Assembly (NCBI RefSeq): GCF_019923745.1 | Contig: NZ_JAANOG010000008.1 | Location: forward strand, 1-64,000 | Direction of reading: 5' to 3' | Source of the DNA: Aquirufa aurantiipilula | Lineage (GTDB): Bacteria; Bacteroidota; Bacteroidia; Cytophagales; Spirosomataceae | DNA length: 64,000 nt | Shown: in pieces, positions 36,801 through 44,869 of the stretch | How the letters are laid out: each line of letters opens with the position of its first letter | Position numbering within the stretch: the first letter of the stretch is position 1 | Made by a program: the position numbers and the translations under genes | Notes under the pieces: model-generated | What the model saw: only the letters and a program-made list of their open reading frames with translations | Database searches by the model: none | Told to the model about the DNA's origin: nothing

Positions 36801-37104
36801 GAATGATTATGGTACTTTTGGTTACGCACAAAACCCTGCAGCTGCATTCGTTTACGATGCTAGTTACATCAAATTAAGAGAAGCAAACATTGTTTACTCT
36901 TTACCAAGTTCAGTTGTACGTAAATTAGGAGGTGTTAAAGGTGTTGATTTGTCTATTTTCGGAAGAAACTTATGGATCATCCAGAAATATGTTCCTTACG
37001 CAGATCCTGAAGAAAATCTTTCTGCAGGTAATATTCAAGGAAATCAATCGGGTGCATATCCAACAACTCGTTCGATTGGATTTAACATCAAATTATTATT
37101 CTAA
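33898..37104 (+). CDS. SusC/RagA family TonB-linked outer-membrane transporter (first pair)
   Basis: 1068 residues. Signal peptide [21 protein letters not shown], CarboxypepD_reg-like domain at ~22-110 ([25 protein letters not shown]), TonB-box-like [11 protein letters not shown] at ~112, plug at ~125-245 ([36 protein letters not shown]), then a large barrel ending IGFNIKLLF with the terminal Phe. Works with the SusD lipoprotein encoded next to import oligosaccharides or peptides. The ATG at 33898 gives a proper signal peptide. Codon use (many CGT, GGT, AAC) differs from neighbours, as in highly expressed genes. Confidence 0.95.
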   Translation: [1068 protein letters not shown]

Positions 37105-37125
37105 TTATCCTAAAATTTGATAAAG

Positions 37126-38556
37126 ATGAAAAAAATATTTTTAGTTTTTGTACCACTTTTGCTCCTTGCATCGGCTTGTACAGAAGATATTTCTCAATTA
37201 AATATTGAGACTAAAAGGCCAGCTGCAGTACCTGCACCTACCTTGTTCTCGAATGCGGTTAAGACCATTTCTGGTTCTTTAGCTTCTCCTAGTGTGAATA
37301 CGAACGTATTCCGTTTTACTGTGAGTCACTGGGCTATGTCTACTTATCAAGATGAGGCACAGTATGATTTTGCAACTCGTAACATTCCTCAAGGATGGTG
37401 GACAACCATGTACCGTGATGTTATCGCGGATTTACGTGAGTCAGCTAAATTGATCAATGCGGATGCTTCTTTAGCTCCAGGTGAGAAAGCTAATAAATTA
37501 GCGATTATCGATATCATGGAAGTATATACTTACAGTATTCTAGTGAATACTTTCGGTAATATTCCTTACTCTGAGTCGTTAAACCCAGCTATTTTATTTC
37601 CAAAATACGATGATGCAAAAACCGTTTCTACGGATTTGATTAATCGTTTGAATGCTGATATAACTAAAATCAATACTTCAGCTGCTGGATTTGCTTCTGG
37701 AGAAGATTTGATTTACAAAGGATCAGTTGCTAAATGGTTGAAATTTGCTAATACTCTTCGTATGAAGATTGGTATGGTACAAGCTGACGTAGATGCTTCG
37801 GTTGCAAAATCTGCCGTTGAAGCTTCTGATGCTGGTGCTATTTCTGCTGCTGCTGACAATGGTTTGTTTACTTATATGGCTGCTTCGCCTAACCAAAATC
37901 CATTATATGTGGATATCGTTTTAGGAGGTCGTTCTGACTATATCGCTGCAAAAGATTTGATGGACAAATTATTAGGATGGAATGATCCACGTACAAGTGC
38001 TTACTTTACTCCAAACAATGCAGGTGTTTACGCTGGTGGAATTGTTGGAAAAGGAAACACTTACGTAGATTTCTCTCGTGCTGGTACTAAAATCATTGAC
38101 GCTTCTGCACCATGTGTGTTAGCGGATTATGTTGAAACTGAATTCTTACGTGCTGAGGCAAAAGAAAGAGGATTTAACGTAGCTGGTACTGCTGAGTCTC
38201 ACTACAACAATGCGATTCGTGCTTCTATCATCTATTGGGGTGGAACTGCTGCTGATGCTGATGCTTATTTAGCTCAAGAATCTGTAGCATATTCTACTGC
38301 TGCTGGTGATTGGAAACAAAAAATCGGTACACAAAAGTGGATTGCATTATACAACAGACCTTACGAAGGATGGGTTGAGTTGCGTCGTTTAGACCAACCT
38401 AAGATTTCTGCTCCAGTAGGTGCAAAATCTGGTTTCCCAACTCGTTTGACTTATGCTGCTAATGAGCAAACTTTGAACGGCACTAATTATACAGCTGCAG
38501 CTTCTGCTATTGGTGGTGACGTTGTAACTACTAAATTGTATTGGGATAAATTCTAG
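37126..38556 (+). CDS. SusD/RagB family nutrient-binding lipoprotein (SusD_2-like)
   Basis: 476-residue surface lipoprotein that caps the SusC channel and binds the nutrient. Lipoprotein signal IFLVFVPLLLLASACTED (lipobox Cys). Helical TPR-like scaffold; NTFGNIPYSESLN and FLRAEAKERG are typical of the SusD-like_2 branch, not the classical RagB type. It follows its SusC by 21 bases and is followed by a strong terminator. Ligand unknown: no hydrolase accompanies the pair. Confidence 0.93.
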   Translation: MKKIFLVFVPLLLLASACTEDISQLNIETKRPAAVPAPTLFSNAVKTISGSLASPSVNTNVFRFTVSHWAMSTYQDEAQYDFATRNIPQGWWTTMYRDVIADLRESAKLINADASLAPGEKANKLAIIDIMEVYTYSILVNTFGNIPYSESLNPAILFPKYDDAKTVSTDLINRLNADITKINTSAAGFASGEDLIYKGSVAKWLKFANTLRMKIGMVQADVDASVAKSAVEASDAGAISAAADNGLFTYMAASPNQNPLYVDIVLGGRSDYIAAKDLMDKLLGWNDPRTSAYFTPNNAGVYAGGIVGKGNTYVDFSRAGTKIIDASAPCVLADYVETEFLRAEAKERGFNVAGTAESHYNNAIRASIIYWGGTAADADAYLAQESVAYSTAAGDWKQKIGTQKWIALYNRPYEGWVELRRLDQPKISAPVGAKSGFPTRLTYAANEQTLNGTNYTAAASAIGGDVVTTKLYWDKF

Positions 38557-38580
38557 TCGAATTTAGATTATTCTAATTTT

Positions 38581-38612
38581 AAGAGGGGGCTTCGCGAGAA
38601 GCCCCCTCTTTT
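38581..38612 (+). terminator. Rho-independent terminator after the first SusC/SusD pair
   Basis: Perfect 13-bp stem AAGAGGGGGCTTC/GAAGCCCCCTCTT with a GCGA tetraloop, continuing into TTTTTT, 25 bases beyond the SusD stop. Confidence 0.93.
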
Positions 38613-38731
38613 TTGTTCAAAAAACTCGAAAACATTTTTATATATGAACGTTGTGAATTAATTTATGAGCGGATTATAAAGCCTATAAGCGGATGGTCCT
38701 TAACTTATTTCTCATTAATCAAACTAAAAAA

Positions 38732-41700
38732 ATGAAAAAACTATTACTCGTTGGGGTATTAGTGACAACTGTATTCAGTTCACTTTTAGCTCAAAACAAA
38801 CAAGTTACGGGGAAAGTTACCTCATCTGACGATGGGAGTGCATTACCCGGAGTTAGTGTGAGCGCGAAAGGCTCCACTCGAGGAACCACCACCTCAGCTG
38901 ATGGTTCTTACAATATTCAAGTTGCCGATGGAGCTTCTTTGGTGTTTAGTTTTGTAGGTTACACTAGTCAAACTGTACCAGTTGGAAATCGCTCTGTAGT
39001 TAACGTTCAATTAGTTTCTGACGTTAAACAATTAAGTGAGGTTGTTGTAGTTGGTTATGGTACTAAGAAAAGAACTGAATTTACGGGTTCTGCTTCCACC
39101 ATTAAAGCTGCTTCTATCGCAGAAAGACCGGTTCAAAGTTTTTCTCAAGGTCTTACTGGACAAGCTGCCGGTGTGAACATCACGCAGCCTAACGGTTTGT
39201 TGAACAACCCTCCAGTTATCCGTGTACGTGGTCTAAGCTCTTTATCTTTGAGCTCATTTCCATTGGTTGTCATTGATGGTATACCAATCAGTACAGATAA
39301 CGTTTCTGCTAACTCAACGACAAACAACCCATTAGCCGATATTAACCCTTCGGATATTGAGTCGATCGACGTGTTAAAAGATGCTGCTTCTGCCGCTATT
39401 TATGGTTCACGTGCTGGTGCAGGTGTGTTATTAATTACAACGAAACGTGGTAAATCAGGAAAAGCAAAAGTATCGATTGATTCTTGGGCTGGTGTAAGTC
39501 AGGCCGTTCGTTTACCTGATGTGTTAAACGCGCAACAATACATGGATCACAAAAATATGGCTATTGCTAATGCCTTATTATTAAATCCTAATGCTGTTAC
39601 TTCTACGCAACGTAATTCAGAGAATAAATCATTCTTGCCGAATTATAATCCAGATGGAAGTTTGATCGATACTGATTGGTACAAAGAAGTGTATCAAACG
39701 GGTGTTTCTCAAAATCATAACATGACCATTTCTGGTGGTAATGATAAAACTACTTACTATTTCTCTGGTGGTTATTCAGATCAAGATGGTTTCTTGAGAA
39801 GCAATAGTTTCCAACGTCGTTCTGGTCGTTTCAACATGGATCACCAAGCTACCAAATGGTTGAAGTTGACAGCTAATTTCAATTATTCGAATACATTCAA
39901 CAAAGCTCCTATGTCAGGATCGAATGCAGGTGGTGCTTTCAATACTTCAGGTTTAGGTCGTATCGCTGTCGCTCAGGTTCCTAACCTACCAGCTTATTTA
40001 CCTGATGGTTCATACAACTTGGAAAACAATACTGTAGGTCGTTTGAACAACTTATTGCCTGCACAGTTTCCAAACCCAGCAGTTGTTCGTGATTTAGATA
40101 AAATTACATCAGAAAATACCCGTTTAATCGCCAATTTAGGTGCAGAAGTACGTTTGGCAGAAGGTTTAACGGCTAAAACATCTTACTCTTGGGATCGTAG
40201 AAATACAGAGAACATTCGTTTCTTTAACCCATACAATGGTGACGGTTGGTCGACATCTGGAGATGCTTACAACAACACAGCGCGTTCTGACAACTGGAAC
40301 TGGATTAATACCTTACAGTATAATGTTACTTTGGCCGAGAACCACAACATCTCAGCTATCGTAGGTTCTGATGTTCAAAAAACACGTGTTTTGAACTGGG
40401 GTGCACAGCGTCAAACTTTAGCTGACTTCTTCTTTACAGATTTCCAAGGAAACTTTGGAACTAACTTGGCAGCAGGTAACGGTATCTCGCAAGTAGCTTA
40501 CGAAGCTTATTTTGCTAATTTGAGTTATAACTTCAAAGGGAAATATTTCGTGAGTGGTAACCTTCGTCGTGATGGTAACTCTGCTTTATCTGCTGAAAAC
40601 CGTTGGGGTGATTTTGGTGGAGTATCTTTAGGTTGGACAGTTTCTGAGGAAGAATTCTTCAAAGGCATGGACTTAGGAAACACCATTTCTAATTTAAGAT
40701 TAAAAGCTAGTTATGGTAAAGTAGGTAATGGTAACGTACCTAACGCTTATGGTTCTTATTCTACTTTTGGTTCTGGTTTATATGGTTCTATTCCAACTTT
40801 ATCTTTCAACCAAGCAGGAAACAAGGATTTGAAATGGGAGACTTCGGCACAAACGAACGTGGGTATTGACGTAAGCTTCTTAAATGATCGTATCACATTA
40901 GAAGCGAACTACTATTACAAGGATATCAACAATTTGATTTTGAACGTTCCTCAAGCTCCTTCTAAAGGTATTCCAGGAAACTCTATCTTAGCTAACGTAG
41001 GATCGATGTATAACAAAGGATTTGAGGTAGCCATTACAGCTACTCCTATCAATTCGGGTAAATTCAGCTGGAACACGAGCTTGAACTTTGCTACCAACGA
41101 AAACATGGTAACTTCATTAGTAGATGCCAATACGCCTATTTTGTCGAACACTTCTGGTTTAGAGGCAACCTCTATTACTAAGGTGGGTTATTCTGCTGCT
41201 CAAATTTATGGAGTTAAAACTGATGGTGTGAACCCAGCGAACGGCCGTAGAATTTACATCAAGAGAGACGGGACTAAAGTACAATATCAACACTTAGGTG
41301 GTGCTTTAGCTTGGACTACGTTAGATGGTAAGGCTACAACTTCTCCATCTTCTGAGCAACAAATCTTAGGAAATACTTTACCTACATTCTATGGTGGATT
41401 TAACAACACCTTTAAATATGCTGGTTTTGATTTAGGATTGAACTTTACTTTCTCTGGAGGTAACTATATCTACAACGGATCTCAGGCTGGTTTACGTGAC
41501 CAACGTGTTTGGAATAACTCAGTAGATGTATTGACTTCATGGAAAAAAGAAGGAGATATCACGGAGATTCCTCGTGCAGTTTACGGAGATAACGTATCCA
41601 ATGGTTCTTCATTCTTGATTGATGCTAACATCCAAAAAGGAGATTTCTTACGTTTACAAACAGCTACTTTAGGTTATAAAATTCCAGCTGATTTGAGTCG

Positions 41701-41881
41701 TTTAGGAATTACAAGTTTACGTGTATATGCACAAGCAACGAACTTGTTCCTATTGACACCTTACAAAGGTGTTGACCCAGAAATCTCATCCAATGGAGAT
41801 TCTAACTTAGCTTCTGGTATTGAAAGAAATTCAATTCCTCAAGCTAGAGCATTTACATTTGGTATTAACATCGGTTTATAA
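38732..41881 (+). CDS. SusC/RagA family TonB-linked outer-membrane transporter (second pair)
   Basis: 1049 residues. Signal peptide [21 protein letters not shown], CarboxypepD_reg-like domain ([25 protein letters not shown]), TonB-box-like [13 protein letters not shown], plug with [38 protein letters not shown], and a barrel ending FTFGINIGL. The signal peptide and first domain are close to those of the first SusC, so the two are paralogues, but the plug and barrel have diverged, suggesting different ligands. The ATG at 38732 is chosen; the upstream frame from 38693 adds a non-signal extension. Confidence 0.95.
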   Translation: [1049 protein letters not shown]

Positions 41882-41899
41882 TTTTAAAGGATATATAAA

Positions 41900-43345
41900 A
41901 TGAAATTATTCACAAACAAAATAGGATATCTGACCATCGCTTTAGCTTTGACAGTTTCCTCTTGCAGTAAGGATTTTCTTAGTGCAGTTCCTGAATTAGA
42001 CTTGTCTGATGCGACAGTTTTTAATTCCCCAGCTCGCGTGCTTTCTCAAGTAAATGGTTTATATGGATCAGCTAAAAGTGGTAGCTTATTCGGTGGTCGT
42101 TACTTGATCTATAATGATATTCGTGCAGAAGAATTTGTTAACCGTACAACCAACTCGGTAACTGGTTATTCTACTTATCAAGGTAACCAAGATCCATCTG
42201 ATACCTATTTAGCTGGATTCTGGATTCAAGGTTACTTGACCATCAACCGTGCTAATTTGTTTTTAGAAGGTCTTGCAGCTAATCCAAATGCTGTTTCAAC
42301 AGCCTTGGCAGCTAATTACCGTGGTGAGGCTAAATTCATTCGTGCTTTGACTTACTTCTCCTTAGTGCAGTTCTTTGCTAAGCCTTATATCTTAGACAAA
42401 GGTGCTTCGGCAGGTTTGCCTTTGCGTTTGAAAGGTGAAACTTCTTCAGCTAATAATAACTTAGCAAGAAGTACCGTAGCTCAAGTTTACGATCAAATCT
42501 TGAAAGATTTGAATGAGGCAGAAACAGAGCTACCAGATAGCTATGCATCCGCTTTATTGAATACGACTCGTGCACACAAAAATTCGGCTATTGCCTTAAA
42601 AACTCGTGTGTTGTTAGCCAAAGGAGATTATGCTGGTGTGATTACAGAAGCGAACAAAATTGTTTCTGCTACAGCTCCGTATAGATCCAACAGCCGCGTT
42701 GCTCATACCTTGCAAGCCGATGTTTCAGCTGTATTTAAAGCACCTTATACAACAACTGAATCCATCTTCTCTTTCCCAATGGATGCAACTAACGCACCAG
42801 GTACTCAAAACCAATTGGGATATTACTTTAATGCTGGTAACGTAGAGTATTATTTGAACACAGGTTCTACTGGTATCTATAGTAATCCGCAATTTTCAGC
42901 AACAGATGATCGTAAAACGAAGTTGACCGTAGCTACTACCTCAATCGCGAAGTTTCCATCATCTACTAAGTTTAGTGGTGTATCTCCGTACATTGATTTT
43001 GTACCGAACATCCGTTATGCAGAAGTATTATTGAACTTGGCAGAAGCAGAAGCAGAAGGTGGTAATTTGAATCGTGCCATTGACATCTTAACTGCTGTTC
43101 ATAAACGTTCTGATCCATCTTATGCATTTACAGGATTGGATTCAAAAGCCAATGTGGTAAAGGCAATCTTAACTGAGCGTCGTATCGAATTCTTAGCTGA
43201 AGGTTTCCGTGCTAACGATATCTTACGCAGAGGTGAGTCAATCAATTCATTTGGCGCAGGAGCTGTGATTCCTCCATCAGACCCACGTTATATTTATGGA
43301 ATACCATTAGTAGAAACACAAACTAATCCGGGTATCGGAAATTAA
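41900..43345 (+). CDS. RagB/SusD family nutrient uptake lipoprotein
   Basis: 481 residues. Lipoprotein signal LTIALALTVSSCSKDF with lipobox Cys. Classical RagB/SusD features: SAVPELDLSDATVFNSPARVLSQVNGLYGSAK, REAKFIRALTYFSL-like GEAKFIRALTYFSLVQFF, and the C-terminal YAEVLLNLAEAEAEGG ... LTERRIEFLAEGFRANDILRRGE segment. It starts 18 bases after the second SusC, so they form an operon, ended by the terminator at 43367-43398. Confidence 0.95.
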   Translation: MKLFTNKIGYLTIALALTVSSCSKDFLSAVPELDLSDATVFNSPARVLSQVNGLYGSAKSGSLFGGRYLIYNDIRAEEFVNRTTNSVTGYSTYQGNQDPSDTYLAGFWIQGYLTINRANLFLEGLAANPNAVSTALAANYRGEAKFIRALTYFSLVQFFAKPYILDKGASAGLPLRLKGETSSANNNLARSTVAQVYDQILKDLNEAETELPDSYASALLNTTRAHKNSAIALKTRVLLAKGDYAGVITEANKIVSATAPYRSNSRVAHTLQADVSAVFKAPYTTTESIFSFPMDATNAPGTQNQLGYYFNAGNVEYYLNTGSTGIYSNPQFSATDDRKTKLTVATTSIAKFPSSTKFSGVSPYIDFVPNIRYAEVLLNLAEAEAEGGNLNRAIDILTAVHKRSDPSYAFTGLDSKANVVKAILTERRIEFLAEGFRANDILRRGESINSFGAGAVIPPSDPRYIYGIPLVETQTNPGIGN

Positions 43346-43366
43346 GTTTGATGCCTAATGAATCTC

Positions 43367-43398
43367 AAAGGGGCTTGCCATTGGCAAGCCCCTTTTGT
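43367..43398 (+). terminator. Rho-independent terminator after the second SusC/SusD pair
   Basis: AAAGGGGCTTGCCA pairs perfectly with TGGCAAGCCCCTTT (14 bp, one-base centre) and runs into TTTTG, about 20 bases after the SusD stop. Confidence 0.92.
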
Positions 43399-43455
43399 AT
43401 TTCCACGTGTAATTAAAATGACTAGCGAAAGGCCACTGTTATAGGCTGTAATTTC

Positions 43456-43893
43456 TCAGGAGAGGTTATTTATATCGTCTAAGTCTCTGAGTCGCCCAGA
43501 TTACTTTTTGTTTTTTAGGAGGTCGTTATAACCAATAAAGTTAACTATAAGACCTTCTATTTCGACTTGAGTTTTATTTTGATAGCATTCTTTGAATGTC
43601 ACTCCGTCAATTTGTGTCAGTAAATCAATTCTAAGTGGGGGATATCCTAATTGAACGATGTTACCTTCTTTCATGAAGACACTTCTTTTGAGTCCATAGG
43701 AAGCGAAACCAAATTCGTTAACGCACGCTAAAATTCTTTCAGCATTTTCAGGGGTCGGATTCAACCAAATGTCCAGATCACCTGTATAACGCGGGTGTCC
43801 GTGAACACCAACTGCATAACCTCCAACAATTAGATATTCTGCGTTATGATTGATTAACAATTCTACAAACTCTCTGAAGTCTTGGCTGAACAT
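43456..43893 (-). pseudogene. DUF6036-like nucleotidyltransferase, C-terminus cut by an in-frame TAA
   Basis: The first 130 residues form a minimal nucleotidyltransferase: LIVGGYAVGVHGHPRYTGDLDIW carries the Gly-Gly and DxD catalytic residues. The frame stops at a TAA (43501-43503) right after DLLKNKK, but it continues in the same frame as SGRLRDLDDINNLS to a TGA at 43456-43458, exactly the tail this family normally has (GRxxDLxDLxxL). The gene therefore seems to have lost its last 15 residues by one nonsense change. The short product may still fold. Such proteins are often paired with a small upstream gene, as here. Confidence 0.75.
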
Positions 43894-44026
43894 CTTTTTT
43901 TAAACTAAAGTATTGCTGTCTGAGGATTTCTATTGTGCCTAAACGTTCATTGAAACTTTTAGTCGACCAATAGGCAAAGTCTGACTTATTTTCCTTTAAA
44001 GTCGTTATTTTTAGGACCTTTTCCAT
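43844..44026 (-). CDS. Small partner protein of the nucleotidyltransferase
   Basis: 60 residues starting at the ATG at 44026: MEKVLKITTLKENKSDFAYW then SFNERLGTIEILRQQYF and a QPRLQRVCRIVNQS tail. Proteins with this pattern commonly sit immediately upstream of nucleotidyltransferases like the one that follows, and here they overlap by 50 bases in different frames. This looks like an antitoxin-toxin style pair, but no function is shown. A longer in-frame extension upstream to 44185 looks non-coding. Confidence 0.65.
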   Translation of the reverse strand: MEKVLKITTLKENKSDFAYWSTKSFNERLGTIEILRQQYFSLKKDVQPRLQRVCRIVNQS

Positions 44027-44308
44027 ATTTCGAATATAAGTCTTTTTTGTGACTATTTTGTTATGGCCTTTAACGTTTTGCGGCTTGGTGAAGAAGCGAT
44101 TTCGGAGCACTAAACTGTCAACATACCACAAAATTTGATTCGAGGTAGAATGTTCAAGTAACCATTGAACCCGCTTTTTTGTCAATTAGGGGTCGTCCTA
44201 CACTTGCTTGTAACTTGTATATATGTACAATAACTCCCCCTTTATACACCCATTTTGGTTGGCTTGTGGGTGGTTTTATGTGTATTTTTTTCTTAAATAT
44301 TAATTATA
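44027..44308. other. Unassigned stretch between the small partner gene and the recombinase remnant
   Basis: About 280 bases with no convincing gene. AT-rich, containing an open extension of the small gene without family features. I see no attachment-site duplication. Confidence 0.4.
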
Positions 44309-44800
44309 TCAATCATCAAAAGGTTTTTTACGTTTTATGAGCTTTTCGTTCTAACATGTGTGTAAATTTCCGTGGTTTTACTGCTTCTATGTCCTATATC
44401 TCCTGAATATACCTCAAGTCTGTACCACTCTCTAAGAGCTGGGTAGCATAGCTATGCCTCAAGCAATGCAAGGTAACTGTTTTTTTTATTTTTGCTTTCT
44501 CCATAGCTTGCTTCAACACTTCGCTTAGGCTTCTTTCATCATATGCCATTCCTGGCTCTCGTCCTTTAAATAAATAGGTAATGGGTTTTTAATTATATAA
44601 TATTCCTTTAACCTCATCAAAATAGTGCTTGATAGGGGTGAAATGCTGTCTTTTTTACCCTTAGCTTGTAAAATCTGCATTTGATGATTTTGGTGACCCT
44701 CTATAATACGAAGATTAAATGAGCTGTTTCTATTTGGATTTATAACATAATTTTCAATTTCAAGATTTAGTAACAATTCTAGAAATCAGTAATAGATATT
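44309..44800 (-). pseudogene. Tyrosine recombinase (phage-type integrase) remnant
   Basis: Translating the minus strand in all frames recovers the C-terminal catalytic domain in pieces: LISELLLNLEIEN, AKGKKDSISPLSSTIL, YLFKGREPGMAYDERSLSEVL, VTLHCLRHSYATQLLESGTDLRYIQEI (HxLRHSxAT catalytic box), GHRSSKTTEIYTHV (second His and the Tyr nucleophile) and a KKPFDD tail. At least four frame changes separate them, one being a missing T before GGACATAGA. The N-terminal part and first catalytic Arg are gone. It points to a former mobile element or genomic island. Neighbouring broken genes support this. Confidence 0.85.
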
Positions 44801-44814
44801 TCAAATTTTTGACA

Positions 44815-44849
44815 TAAAAAAATCGCCCTTGAGTTTTCAAGGGCGATTT
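44815..44849 (-). terminator. Terminator after the M13 peptidase gene
   Basis: On the minus strand AAATCGCCCTTGA pairs with TCAAGGGCGATTT (13 bp, AAAC loop) and runs into a string of T, 20 bases past the peptidase stop. Confidence 0.92.
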
Positions 44850-44869
44850 AATTCAAGAACGGATATCAA

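Noticed and set aside
44027-44185. Upstream extension of the small partner gene
   Set aside because: Adds 53 residues with no family pattern; known relatives begin at the internal Met.
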